53,073 nucleotides of DNA from an uncultured Clostridiaceae bacterium (GCA_947169155.1 CAMVON010000009.1:1-53073); one strand, 5' to 3'; counted from the stretch's first letter, positions 28,501 to 36,970 are shown. The notes: generated by a model not told the origin, from the sequence alone. A program made the numbers and translations.

Positions 28501-30000
28501 ATTAGAGAAACAAAAACAAAACAAGGATATCTTGCAAATCCAACAGAATTTCCTTTTGTATTAGAATATCGTGGCCAAGAAATATCTATATGGGATAAAG
28601 ATTTAGATTTTACAGATGTAAGACAAAAAATGAATTTAAATCTATTTAAAAATATACAAGAACCAAAATATGTAGGAATGCTAAAAGATGCATATAAAGA
28701 TGTAGTGCTTGGTGTATACACTAAAGAGGCGTTACTAGATAATATGGGAAGAGTAGTGATAGATAGTGATGTACTTGTAGATAAATTATATATTAATGAA
28801 GATGGAACTATTACACAAAACTATGATCTACCAATGGGTAATTATTACATAAAGGAAATTGCAACTAATGAAAACTATGTATTAAATGAAAATGAGTATG
28901 ATTTTACATTTTTGCCAGAAGATAATGTTACTCCTGTTACAGAAATAAAGTTAGCAGAAGATGTAACTAATGAACTTAAAAATTTGAAAACATTAAGACT
29001 TATTAAATATGCAAATAGGAATATAGGACCTCTACTTAGAGTACGTGCATTCTTTACTAGAGAAAATTTAGATGACAAACATACGTTAAGTAATGCAAAA
29101 TTTAAATTGTATTGGGATAATAATGGAGTAGCTGAACCTCTTGTTACAACTGATGGAGTAGATACATATGTTTCAGATGAAAATGGACTAATACTAGTAG
29201 ATAGTCTACCATATGGTAAATACTATTACCAAGAAGTAGATGTTCCTAAAGGTTATGAACTAGATGATTCTTTATATGAGTTTGAAATAGACAAAAATGG
29301 AGAGGAAGAAGAAATTGAAGTATACAATAGTATTGTAGATATTAAGTTATTTACTAAAACAGATGCTTTCAATTCTGAAGTAATACCAGATTGTACTTTT
29401 GAAATAATAGATGAAGATGAAAATGTGATTTATACTAACACAACAGATGAAAATGGAGATTTTTATATGCCTATAGATCTGTTAGAAATTGGTAAGATTT
29501 ATTATTATCATGAAATAGAAGCACCAGAAATTTATGAATTAAATGATGAACTTCATGAATTTATATTAAACCCAGATGAAACAGTAACTATAGGTGAAGT
29601 ATCTAATATTCGAAAAACATCAACAGTTTTAATTAGTAAAACAGACTTTTTAAATGGAGATAAAATACCTAATTGTACTTTTGTTCTTGAATCTAAAGAA
29701 ACAGATTACAAAGTAGAAGGTACTACAGATGAAAATGGTGAGTATTATTTTGAAAATGTTCCTTATGGTAAATATACATATACTGAAATAAGTGCACCAG
29801 AAGAATATAATATTGATACTACTCCTCATGATATTACTATTGATGGTCAAACTTATGAAATACGTGTTAGAGACGAGAAAATAGTTAATACTGGTGACAT
29901 TAGATTTCCATTAGTATTATCTATTGGAATATTAAGTTTATTTGGTTTAGCATATATTATATATAAGTATAAAGATGTGTTTTTTAGCAAAAAGAAATAG
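25537..30000 (+). CDS. Giant surface protein: thioester (TQXA) head, Cna-B stalk, C-terminal anchor
   Basis: A 1487-residue exported protein (A). It begins with a signal peptide (residues 1-30). The N-terminal domain (about 30-280) is TQXA/thioester-like: Cys66 in YAHCIQLP and Gln110 in IKQAVIWAI would form the internal Cys-Gln thioester used by Gram-positive adhesins to bind host amines. About 11 Cna-B/SpaA-type repeats follow (about 285-1445), many with the E-x-x-A-P-x-G-Y end and Lys/Asn/Glu positions that permit isopeptide bonds. The end carries NTGD (1451-1454), a hydrophobic span and a KKK tail, a sortase-like anchor lacking LPxTG. The ATG at 25537 follows TTTTGGAGGATA. A related gene follows. 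Likely an extended wall-linked adhesin (inference). Confidence 0.87.
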   Translation: MKIRKFLFVILFILTFIICIPKTTNAYMTGIGRFEKLWVGVPEYDVEYGHGPCLYYYTIDGDYAHCIQLPVRLKKMDYASGPYDDPRIGYALAADHGYKWSEEADFQIKQAVIWAILGQVNIEGLYAGDWGAVQAAKNLYYAAMNYTGNVGAPGLSTTSLDFNPVGNEMVSQPINANLAENNSYYDISLAGFPAGTYITDMNGNRMQQNGINWNSTFQIRIPLESIMTDITSVASNVTSHGTTYNVSATYYSTSIESQQLISSHPSYIDKSAATPMGLARSIRALGTLNVVKKDEWDRGVKGATFKISLGSNVFSANTNEEGIATFSDVPAGNYTVEETYAPEGYYNDRENITARVITATTTTATKQDRDEKAKVTFYKKDRETDVAQGDAKLSGAQYKIYAREDIYAQNGIDLLYTNGQEVATCTTGENGVSNTVIIPLGKYMYKEVVASEGYNLNDEEVEFTVSYDNQDVEFVEKNITVYETVKRNNIEIIKKLQRTDSTPQLNLAGAKFSATLKSDRSKVYYSELTDDSGYTIISNLPYGVYEIEEVVVPDTALKIDLFDVFVELDKTEAPSYRFVKENIAKKMQITIFKEDIETGIVTQGDAHLENSEYTIYRDEACTDAVETVTISLQSDGRYTATTGNYLVGTYYIKETKRPEGYLIDENVYTVAQVPSEQTVEYSYHDMTSRELVEKGNVYIVKYLENNTNFEQGSTTKNPAVGVELTLTLDSKPQTKYTAVIDEKGYAEFIDIPYGWYTITETKSIEYVDIMDPQPLYIAKDKQKLYYIVQDPRNKRNLKIVKRDEETGQVIPLSGSTFKVWDVAESRYIKQTYNYPTPVEIDEFVTTTDGTLVLPDGIIPGAYELEEINAPYGYSRKETRVPFTIEATSPESPEQEKTITVDFTNVAQKARVVVFKKGEMLSNKVMEGDITRPVYELRGLEGVEYKITAIEDIKTPDGTVRMRQGESVNIVTGPDGIATSEPLYLGRYSIRETKTKQGYLANPTEFPFVLEYRGQEISIWDKDLDFTDVRQKMNLNLFKNIQEPKYVGMLKDAYKDVVLGVYTKEALLDNMGRVVIDSDVLVDKLYINEDGTITQNYDLPMGNYYIKEIATNENYVLNENEYDFTFLPEDNVTPVTEIKLAEDVTNELKNLKTLRLIKYANRNIGPLLRVRAFFTRENLDDKHTLSNAKFKLYWDNNGVAEPLVTTDGVDTYVSDENGLILVDSLPYGKYYYQEVDVPKGYELDDSLYEFEIDKNGEEEEIEVYNSIVDIKLFTKTDAFNSEVIPDCTFEIIDEDENVIYTNTTDENGDFYMPIDLLEIGKIYYYHEIEAPEIYELNDELHEFILNPDETVTIGEVSNIRKTSTVLISKTDFLNGDKIPNCTFVLESKETDYKVEGTTDENGEYYFENVPYGKYTYTEISAPEEYNIDTTPHDITIDGQTYEIRVRDEKIVNTGDIRFPLVLSIGILSLFGLAYIIYKYKDVFFSKKK

Positions 30001-30012
30001 ATAACTATATTT

Positions 30013-30050
30013 GAGAATATCTTGAAAAAACAAGGTATTCTCTTTTTTTT
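30013..30050 (+). terminator. Terminator between the two Cna-B genes
   Basis: Twelve-bp stem GAGAATATCTTG / CAAGGTATTCTC (one G-T) with an A6 loop and eight T. The two genes are therefore mostly separate transcripts. Confidence 0.92.
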
Positions 30051-30133
30051 ATTTCTTGTGAAATATTGGTGAAATTTTATTGTAATATTAATGTGTAAAT
30101 TTGATTATTTTGTTCTTTTTTAAATTTTTTTGG

Positions 30134-30162
30134 TTGAAAATAAAAATTTATAATGATAATAT
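30134..30162 (+). promoter_or_regulatory. Candidate promoter of the second Cna-B gene
   Basis: TTGAAA, 17-nt spacer, TAATAT. A short inverted repeat TGATAAT...ATTATCA (30154-30172) overlaps the -10 and could be an operator. About 70 bases of leader precede GAGAGGGAGAGG and the ATG at 30229. Confidence 0.5.
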
Positions 30163-30228
30163 TTTATTATCAAGAAATAAATATATTTATTTTTTGGCAG
30201 GAAAATAAAAAAGAGAGGGAGAGGATAT

Positions 30229-33200
30229 ATGAAAACAAGTAAGTTGAAATTTGTAGTTGCTTTATTACTATTAGTTGTTGTTTCAGTTGTCAGCGCTAAT
30301 GTTAAAGCACTATCAATGCCAAGTACTCAAATGAAAGTTAGCGTAATACTATCTTCTAGACTTTCTGATGTTGATATCGTTGATGGAGATGATCCTGAAG
30401 ACGTAGTAACAATTAATCAAGAAGTTCTAGGTTTCAACACACCATTTTATGGTGTTGGTGGAATGAATCCAATGCAAACTTATTCATTAAGAAATTACAC
30501 TGACTATTTAAAAGCTTATTCTATGGCACCTGGTTATATTGAACAAGGTACAGAATATGAGAATGCAGGAACTGCTTCTCAAAACATAGGATTAGCATTA
30601 GCTGCCGCAGATACATACTCTTATGAAGAGTTAAAAAATCTAGAAGCTATAGACAGCGCTAAAACATCTAGAGCTGCGGGTGTACAAGCATACGTTTGGG
30701 CTCAAAATGGTACAAATGTATATGATCAATTAGACGGTACAGGTAAAGCTGAATATGATAGAATATCTAATTTAGTTTATCTTGCAAGTCTTGCACCATC
30801 ATATGCTGGAACTGGCCCAATAGAAATGCAATGGAATGAAGCAAATCAAAGATATGAAGTTACATTAACAGATGCTAATGGACTTGACATGTCAGGATTT
30901 GTAAGATTAAATCTATATTCTGGAAATTCAAGTTTACACTTTAGTAAAAATGGAAATTCAGTAACATTCTATTCTACTGAACAAATCGGTTCTATAGATA
31001 ACCCAGTTCAAGTAAGAATTGAAAAATCTATCAACGGTGGTTGGTATGGAGCATCTACTGTAACAGCAGGTGAAAAAACATTAGTATATGCTAATGGTTC
31101 ATATGTTGGACCTGAAGTATATTCTGTATCTTTATATACTAATGCATTAAAAGTAGCAGTTCAAAAGAACCTACAACCAGGAACAGAAAATCCTAATACT
31201 GGTGATGCTAAAGTAGAAGGTGCAAAATATGTTGTATATTCAGATGCTGGATGCACACAAGTTGTTCAAGAATTAATAACTGATGCTAATGGTTATGCTG
31301 AAACTAGACCACTTGAAGTTAAAACATACTATGTAAAAGAAGCTTCTGCATCTGAAGGATGTAAAGTTAATACTACAGTTATGACTGCAAATCCAAGTGC
31401 AGCAACAACTGCTTCAAATGGACAAAAAATAGTTACAGTTACTTCTGGTGAAGATGTAATCTATGGTGGATTCCAATTAGTAGTATCAGATAGTGAAGAC
31501 CTAAGTGGTTCAACTACAAAATGGCCTTCAGTTGGTTCTAAATTACAATTAGTTCTAGACAGCGACTATGCTGCTGGAAGAGCTACTTTAAATGAAACAA
31601 CAGAAGAATATGAAGGACAACAAGTATACACTACTATAGTAGATGAAAGAGGTTATGCTGAATTTACAGATATACCTTATGGTAGATATACATGCTATCA
31701 AGTAACAAGAAGAGATGATGGAGATAACAATGATGATCTAGACTTAATGGATCCAATGGGAATCTTCATTGCTTCTGAAGAAACATATAGCTATTCAAAA
31801 ATAGTTAATACAGAAGTTGCACAAAGATATGTAAAAATATCTAAATTAGACTCTGAATCTGGAAACTTAGTAAAATCAGACTCTGCTATATTCCAAGTTC
31901 AAGATGATGAAGGAAACACAATTTCACAAAAAGTTATGTATCCAACAGTAAAAGTTCTTGATCAATTCGAAAATGCAGATGAAGGACAAGTTTACGGATG
32001 GGTTGAACTTCCAGAAAAGCTTCCATATGGAACATATAAAGTATTCGAACTTAAAGCTCCTTATGGATACTATAACTATTCATTAGCAAACAATCAACCA
32101 GCTGCTACATTTGTAGTAGATTCAAACACTGTTGAAAATACTGATACTAAAGTAACAGTTGAATCAACAGTAGCAAACTTACCTCAAAAAGCAAACTTAA
32201 AAGTTGTTGTAAGAGGAAATGTATTAAGTGGAACAAACAATACTACTTCTTCTGGAGTAAGTAATGTAAACAGACCAGCTTATACTTCACAACCAATATC
32301 TGGAGTTAAATATGTTTTAACTGCAGCTGAAGATATAGTAACTGGTGATGGTGTTGTTCACATGACTAAAGGTCAAACAAAAGAAGTTACAACTGACGCC
32401 AACGGCGAAATTAATGAAAAATTATATCTAGGTAAATATACAATTCAAATGACTGAAGCTCCTGTAGGATACGTTCTTAACGATGAAGTTAAAGAAGTAG
32501 TTGCAGATTACAAAGGTCAATTAATTGATGAATATGATCTAGAACCAGTAAATTACACATTAGTAAGACAAGAATATGATCTTGATGTTACTAAAACATT
32601 TACAGGATTAAACTTCTTCAGATCAACAGAAGAAGGAGATGTTGAATTTGTTGATACTAACGCATACAGAGATGTATTAATTGGTATATATGCAAACGAA
32701 GATATCAAAAATGTAAATGATGTTGTAATAATTAGAAAAGACACTCTAGTAGATGTTGTTACATTAGATGAAGATGGAAATGGAGTATTCTCTTCAGAAT
32801 ATCCAATGGGCAAATTCTATGCTAAAGAAATCAAAACTAATGAAAACTACAAACTAGATGAAACTAAATATGAAGTTGAATGTAAACCAGAAAACAATAA
32901 AGATGAAAGATTTGATGCTTCAATTGGAGAAATCGTTAACGAATCTCTAAAAGTTACAAAATTAACTGTAACAAAAATTGAAACATTATCTATGAAAGTA
33001 GATCCAGATATTCATCCAAGAAGACTTGAATCTTTAGTTCTAAGTGCTCTTGAAGGTCTAGGAATGGATGAAGAATCTCTAACAGATGTTACTGTTCTAC
33101 CTGATGCTGAAGTAGGAATTTACTACTTAAAAGATGGTGGAAACGTTAACAACGAAGATGATTACTTACCATTACTTGAAAAAGTAGATGGAGAATATAA

Positions 33201-34038
33201 AGAAGTTGTTCGTACAACTGATGAAAATGGTCAAATCGTTGTTGAAGGTTTACCATATGGTACATATGCTATCGGAGAATTAGAAGCTCCAAGATACTAT
33301 GAACTAAATGATAATTTATATCACTTCACTTTAACAACAGAAGAAAAAGAAGCTGAACTTGCTCTTGAAGACGACAGAATCTTAGTTGATGTTGGATTCG
33401 AAGTTGTAGATGAAGATGGTGAATACTTAGAAGATGTTACAGTACAATTAATTGATGCTGAAACTAACGAAGTAGCTTACGAAACTACAACAGATGAAGA
33501 AGGATATGCTTTATTTGAAGATGTTAGAGCAGGAAGATATATTAGAAAAGTTGCTGATCTAGAAGAATGCTATGTAGTACCAGCAGCTAAAGAAATGTAT
33601 TTAGAAGAAGATGAAGAAGTTGCTGAAACAGTAGTTGTAAACTACATTTATGGTAATATCTTAATTATCAAAACTGATGATGAAACTGGAGAACCAGTTC
33701 CAGGATGTAAATTCCAAGTTAAGAACGAAGATGGAGAAGTAATTGAATTCGTAGATGAAAATGAAAACCCAATCGAAGTTGTATCTGGTGAAGATGGAAT
33801 GTTCTTATTAACAGGATTAAGATATGGTAAATATACAGTAGAAGAAATTGAAGCTGCTGAAAATTACGAAAAATCTGATCTTGTAGTAGAAGTTGAAATC
33901 GCTGAAGACGGTAAAACTTACGAAGTTGAATTTACAAATGTAAATACAGGAGATATCGCTGTTGCTCTATATGGAGTAATCGCTCTAGTATCTGCTGCTG
34001 CAATTACAATGACTGTTAAAAAAATGAAAAGAAACTAA
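30229..34038 (+). CDS. Giant surface protein: degenerate thioester head, Cna-B stalk, C-terminal anchor
   Basis: A 1269-residue exported protein (B), a paralogue of A. A signal peptide (about 1-29) is followed by an N-terminal domain that keeps the Gln element (GVQAYVWAQ, Gln153). It has Ser98 at the place of the thioester Cys: KAYSMAPGY against the family's aYCixPG. No Cys at all occurs before about residue 345. About eight Cna-B-like modules follow, collinear with modules of A (for example GSTTK...GYAEFTDIPYG, and the AYRDVLIGIYA block). The end has NTGD (1239-1242), a hydrophobic span and a KKMKRN tail. Codon use has many C-ending codons, as in HU, suggesting high expression. It is probably an abundant wall or pilus-like component (inference). 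Confidence 0.85.
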   Translation: MKTSKLKFVVALLLLVVVSVVSANVKALSMPSTQMKVSVILSSRLSDVDIVDGDDPEDVVTINQEVLGFNTPFYGVGGMNPMQTYSLRNYTDYLKAYSMAPGYIEQGTEYENAGTASQNIGLALAAADTYSYEELKNLEAIDSAKTSRAAGVQAYVWAQNGTNVYDQLDGTGKAEYDRISNLVYLASLAPSYAGTGPIEMQWNEANQRYEVTLTDANGLDMSGFVRLNLYSGNSSLHFSKNGNSVTFYSTEQIGSIDNPVQVRIEKSINGGWYGASTVTAGEKTLVYANGSYVGPEVYSVSLYTNALKVAVQKNLQPGTENPNTGDAKVEGAKYVVYSDAGCTQVVQELITDANGYAETRPLEVKTYYVKEASASEGCKVNTTVMTANPSAATTASNGQKIVTVTSGEDVIYGGFQLVVSDSEDLSGSTTKWPSVGSKLQLVLDSDYAAGRATLNETTEEYEGQQVYTTIVDERGYAEFTDIPYGRYTCYQVTRRDDGDNNDDLDLMDPMGIFIASEETYSYSKIVNTEVAQRYVKISKLDSESGNLVKSDSAIFQVQDDEGNTISQKVMYPTVKVLDQFENADEGQVYGWVELPEKLPYGTYKVFELKAPYGYYNYSLANNQPAATFVVDSNTVENTDTKVTVESTVANLPQKANLKVVVRGNVLSGTNNTTSSGVSNVNRPAYTSQPISGVKYVLTAAEDIVTGDGVVHMTKGQTKEVTTDANGEINEKLYLGKYTIQMTEAPVGYVLNDEVKEVVADYKGQLIDEYDLEPVNYTLVRQEYDLDVTKTFTGLNFFRSTEEGDVEFVDTNAYRDVLIGIYANEDIKNVNDVVIIRKDTLVDVVTLDEDGNGVFSSEYPMGKFYAKEIKTNENYKLDETKYEVECKPENNKDERFDASIGEIVNESLKVTKLTVTKIETLSMKVDPDIHPRRLESLVLSALEGLGMDEESLTDVTVLPDAEVGIYYLKDGGNVNNEDDYLPLLEKVDGEYKEVVRTTDENGQIVVEGLPYGTYAIGELEAPRYYELNDNLYHFTLTTEEKEAELALEDDRILVDVGFEVVDEDGEYLEDVTVQLIDAETNEVAYETTTDEEGYALFEDVRAGRYIRKVADLEECYVVPAAKEMYLEEDEEVAETVVVNYIYGNILIIKTDDETGEPVPGCKFQVKNEDGEVIEFVDENENPIEVVSGEDGMFLLTGLRYGKYTVEEIEAAENYEKSDLVVEVEIAEDGKTYEVEFTNVNTGDIAVALYGVIALVSAAAITMTVKKMKRN

Positions 34039-34060
34039 TTCATTCTAAATAAAAAAATAA

Positions 34061-34091
34061 GAGGGTAAGAGAAATCTTACCTTCTTTTTTT
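34061..34091 (+). terminator. Terminator of the second Cna-B gene
   Basis: Ten-bp stem GAGGGTAAGA / TCTTACCTTC (one G-T) with a GAAA loop and seven T. Confidence 0.92.
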
Positions 34092-34095
34092 ATAC

Positions 34096-34125
34096 AAAAA
34101 AATGAACAGGTTTTATCCTATTCAT
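34096..34125 (-). terminator. Terminator of the small minus-strand gene
   Basis: On the minus strand ATGAATAGG / CCTGTTCAT (one G-T) with a 6-nt loop is followed by six T. The stop codon of the small gene lies inside the stem. Confidence 0.7.
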
Positions 34126-34291
34126 AATTTTGTGAAAGTTTTTTAGTCTCAAGTTTTGAAGCTTGACGATTATAATCTTTCACAGATTTGTGAGGACCAC
34201 AACCAGATATTGGCATGTTGGCAAAAGGTGAACGAATCTTAATGTCTTTGCTTGATATTTTGATTGTAAATCCTTTCTTTTTGCGTCCCAT
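34118..34291 (-). CDS. Small basic protein of 57 residues, unknown function
   Basis: A 57-residue, Lys/Ser-rich protein beginning MGRKKKGFTIKISSKDIKIR, with no Cys pair, signal or membrane segment; it contains one short SGCGPHKSVKD segment. The start is well supported: AGGAGGTG lies six bases before the ATG at 34291, and a strong promoter lies further upstream. The longer frame reading (84 residues) would start inside the promoter region. It is flanked by convergent units. Function is unknown, and nothing nearby explains it. The clean signals argue that it is real. Confidence 0.72.
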   Translation of the reverse strand: MGRKKKGFTIKISSKDIKIRSPFANMPISGCGPHKSVKDYNRQASKLETKKLSQNYE

Positions 34292-34351
34292 AATGACACC
34301 TCCTATTTTTAAATAATTATTTAAAATTTCATGTTGTTTAAATACATTAAT

Positions 34352-34380
34352 ATTATACCATAAAGTAGACATAAAATCAA
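34352..34380 (-). promoter_or_regulatory. Promoter of the 57-residue protein
   Basis: On the minus strand TTGATT, 17-nt spacer, TATAAT (with TGG before it, an extended -10). About 55 bases of leader precede the ATG. Confidence 0.78.
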
Positions 34381-34489
34381 GAAATGTATATCGAAGCTCA
34401 AATTTCGATTTTAAAAGATTTTTATATTTAAATGATTAACTTTACAATAATTACTTTTAAAATTAAATAAAGCTAAATTTGAAAAAATA

Positions 34490-34514
34490 AAAAGCACTTT
34501 CGAGTGCTTTTTAA
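34490..34514 (-). terminator. Terminator of the sirtuin gene
   Basis: Nine-bp stem AAAAGCACT / AGTGCTTTT with a TTCG tetraloop; on the minus strand it is followed by a U-rich tract. It is near-symmetrical. The rest of the 34381-34489 gap shows nothing I recognise. Confidence 0.85.
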
Positions 34515-35257
34515 AATTTATATTTATCTATATTTTCAAAAACTTTACCAAGTGAGTCATGAATTACTAAATCTGCTCTTGAATCAAGCGGTGTACTACT
34601 TTTATTAATTAGTACTAAATATTTGCCTCTAAAGTATTGTACTAAGTATGAAGCAGGGTATACTGCAAGGGAAGTACCACCAATTATTAGCATATCAGCT
34701 TTAGCTATATCTCTTAATGCTTCATCATAAATGTCGTTATTAAGTGGCTCTTCATATAGAACAACATCGGGTTTAATTATTTGTCCACATTTTTCACATT
34801 TAGGTATTAATTCTTTTGAGTTAAAAATGTAGTTTGCATCATAGAATGTATTACATTTTGTACAGTAATTTCTTAATACACTACCATGTAATTCTAAGAC
34901 TTTTTTAGAGCCTGCTTTTTGGTGTAGGCCATCAATATTTTGAGTAACTACACTTGTAAGCTTACCAATTGATTCAAGTTTTGCAAGTACTTTATGAGTT
35001 ATATTTGGTTCATATTTTAAAGAGTTTAGTTTATCTTTATAGAATCTATAAAATTCTTTTGGATTATGAACAAAAAATGTGTGAGATAGTATTTCTTCAG
35101 GAGGATAGTCATATTTCATATTATATAGACCATCTTTACTTCTAAAGTCTGGAATTCCACTTTCAGTTGAGACGCCAGCACCACCAAAGAATACTATATT
35201 ATTGCATTCTTTTATATATTCTATTAGTTTATTTATTTTTTCTTGGTTATTTTCCAT
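34511..35257 (-). CDS. NAD-dependent protein deacylase (Sir2 family)
   Basis: Sirtuins remove acyl groups from lysines and consume NAD+, giving nicotinamide and O-acyl-ADP-ribose. The 248-residue protein shows the Rossmann motif FFGGAGVSTESGIPDFRSKDG, the TQNIDGLHQKAG segment, the catalytic His in ELHGS, a zinc-binding pair CTKC...CEKCG, and the late GGTSLAVYPA block. The length is standard for bacterial class enzymes. It sits as a single gene; the NAD-precursor transporter PnuC lies 900 bases away in the opposite direction, which may be incidental. The start is the ATG at 35257 after CTGGTGAT. Confidence 0.95.
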   Translation of the reverse strand: MENNQEKINKLIEYIKECNNIVFFGGAGVSTESGIPDFRSKDGLYNMKYDYPPEEILSHTFFVHNPKEFYRFYKDKLNSLKYEPNITHKVLAKLESIGKLTSVVTQNIDGLHQKAGSKKVLELHGSVLRNYCTKCNTFYDANYIFNSKELIPKCEKCGQIIKPDVVLYEEPLNNDIYDEALRDIAKADMLIIGGTSLAVYPASYLVQYFRGKYLVLINKSSTPLDSRADLVIHDSLGKVFENIDKYKF

Positions 35258-35292
35258 ATTATCACCAGTATTAGTATATCATAATTTGGGTT

Positions 35293-35320
35293 AAAAAAAT
35301 AGCAGTCAATTAAGACTGCT
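35293..35320 (-). terminator. Terminator of the DUF4230-like gene
   Basis: Stem AGCAGTC / GACTGCT with a 6-nt loop; the minus-strand tail is ATTTTTTT. Confidence 0.85.
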
Positions 35321-35326
35321 GTTTTG

Positions 35327-35983
35327 TTATTTTTCAACGATGTTGATTTTTATTCCATAGGAATCTGCTAAACTGTTTAGGTAGTTTAATAGATTTGATT
35401 CGGCTTGTTTTTGATTTGTTTTATTATTTGTTTTCTCTTGTATATTATCTCTTGCAATTGACTCAAAAGCTGCTACTTGTTCAGGGCTATAAGAGCTTCC
35501 AAATATGCTTTTGTTTGCACTGGTAGTAAAATCTGTGATATCTATGAAAGATAATTCAATATCACGAGGATCATACGTTAAAGTAACAGTGCCATCTTCA
35601 CCAATTTCAGACTTTATCTTATCTGTTTCTATAGTAAATGCTGTTTTGTAGTTTGCGTATACTTTTATATCTGAGTTGAATAACCATTCAGTCCATTTGT
35701 TGTTTTGTGGTGTTTTATCATGAGATAAAGTTATTTTTCCACTTGTTCTTAGAACAGTTAGTGCAACGTTATTATTAATTTCATTTACATAGTTTTTTGC
35801 ATTCTCTATTTGTCTATCTAATAGTTCTTTTTGAAGATCTGCATCATTTTGGGCTTGTACTTCTCTTTGTAAATCATTTACTTCTTTGTTTTTATATTGG
35901 ATATATTGGTATCCAAGAAATACTCCTGCTAAAAGCATAACAAATAATAAAACATGAAAAACCTTTTTAAAAAATTTCTTCAT
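35327..35983 (-). CDS. Membrane-anchored DUF4230-like protein
   Basis: A 218-residue protein with one N-terminal transmembrane segment (residues about 8-27), a coiled-coil-like stretch (about 34-70) and an extracytoplasmic domain. The segment LTVLRTSGKITLSHDKT and the later tract AAFESIARDNIQ resemble the DUF4230 family, whose function is unknown. I rate the family match as moderate. The ATG at 35983 follows AGGAGG. The gene is transcribed divergently from pnuC and its promoter is separate. Confidence 0.72.
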   Translation of the reverse strand: MKKFFKKVFHVLLFVMLLAGVFLGYQYIQYKNKEVNDLQREVQAQNDADLQKELLDRQIENAKNYVNEINNNVALTVLRTSGKITLSHDKTPQNNKWTEWLFNSDIKVYANYKTAFTIETDKIKSEIGEDGTVTLTYDPRDIELSFIDITDFTTSANKSIFGSSYSPEQVAAFESIARDNIQEKTNNKTNQKQAESNLLNYLNSLADSYGIKINIVEK

Positions 35984-36051
35984 ATTTCATTCCTCCTTTT
36001 TAATCTTTTTTCAAAATTTTAAAAAAACAAAAAATTTACAAGCACATATTA

Positions 36052-36080
36052 ATTATAACATAGTTAACATAAAAAGTAAA
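36052..36080 (-). promoter_or_regulatory. Promoter of the DUF4230-like gene
   Basis: On the minus strand TTTACT, 17-nt spacer, TATAAT, giving a leader of about 60 bases. Confidence 0.65.
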
Positions 36081-36118
36081 GAACCATATTGATTTCTATT
36101 ACTTTTTAGCGACTTTTA

Positions 36119-36147
36119 TTGACATTATTTACCATAAATAATATAAT
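36119..36147 (+). promoter_or_regulatory. Consensus promoter of pnuC
   Basis: TTGACA, 17-nt spacer, TATAAT: an exact match to the SigA consensus. The leader is only about 18 bases, leaving no room for an NAD or other riboswitch. Confidence 0.88.
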
Positions 36148-36171
36148 AAATCGGGTAAAGGAGAAAGAAAA

Positions 36172-36960
36172 ATGAAAAAAATTAAAGAACGTTTAGTAAA
36201 TTTATGGAATTATTTTACTACTTACGAAAAAGTATGGTTTTTTAGTATTTTAATTTTGTCTGTAATATTTGCTTTTCTTTTCCCAGAAGAAGATGTTAAT
36301 GGTGTAAATGGAAAGATTATTATGACATTATATCTTTTAGATATATTCTTTAATATTCTTTGTGAGCTACTAATATCTAAACAAAGTAAATGGAATTTTA
36401 TTGTTTCATTATTTGTTGAAATAACTGAAATTGTTACTTTAATAGTACTTGCATCTAGATTTGCAACAATGGCTACAACTTTATTCTTCTGGATACCAAT
36501 CGATATTATTTCATTTATTAACTGGCATAAACATCCAGATCAAAAAGAAGATGATTTAACAAAAGTTAGAAAACTTAGCGGATGGGCTGAAGTGTTAGTT
36601 ATAGTTGGAATAGTAGTATGGACACTTGGAGTTGGATATTTCTTAACAACTTTAGATGTTGAAACAGATTTATTTGGTGGAAATGAGTTAATAGAGACTA
36701 TAGTATGCTATTTAGATGCATGTGTTAGTGCAGTAGGAATAGCTAATGGTCTATTTATATTATTCCGTTTAAGAGAACAATGGGTAGCTTGGTATATTAG
36801 TGCAACGCTTGAAAGTATTATTAACATACTTTCTGGACAATGGGTATTACTTGTATTAAAACTTGGATACTTTACTAATACAACTTATGGATATATTAAA
36901 TGGACAAAATATATTAAAGAACACAAAGAAGAAGCAAAAGCAGATAATAAATTATTCTAA
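36172..36960 (+). CDS. pnuC: Nicotinamide riboside/mononucleotide transporter PnuC family
   Basis: PnuC-family membrane proteins take up NAD precursors or related vitamins by facilitated diffusion. The 262-residue protein has about seven transmembrane segments. Family motifs visible are the WNFIV-type early helix, the loop WKHPD-like stretch (INWHKHPDQ), the conserved REQWVAWYI and the closing LKLGYFTNTTYGYIKW. AAAGGAG lies eight bases before the ATG. Nicotinamide riboside is the usual cargo, but thiamine or riboflavin-type relatives exist, so the cargo is inference. Confidence 0.9.
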   Translation: MKKIKERLVNLWNYFTTYEKVWFFSILILSVIFAFLFPEEDVNGVNGKIIMTLYLLDIFFNILCELLISKQSKWNFIVSLFVEITEIVTLIVLASRFATMATTLFFWIPIDIISFINWHKHPDQKEDDLTKVRKLSGWAEVLVIVGIVVWTLGVGYFLTTLDVETDLFGGNELIETIVCYLDACVSAVGIANGLFILFRLREQWVAWYISATLESIINILSGQWVLLVLKLGYFTNTTYGYIKWTKYIKEHKEEAKADNKLF

Positions 36961-36970
36961 TATATGAAGT

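Noticed and set aside
25537..34038. The two Cna-B genes as one operon of pilus subunits with a sortase
   Set aside because: A strong terminator lies between them, each has separate signals, and no sortase is present. I kept them as two related surface proteins.
34118..34372. 84-residue version of the small basic protein
   Set aside because: Its start would lie in the promoter; the ATG at 34291 has a perfect ribosome site.
36052..36171. Riboswitch before pnuC
   Set aside because: A consensus promoter leaves only about 18 bases of leader, too short for a riboswitch.
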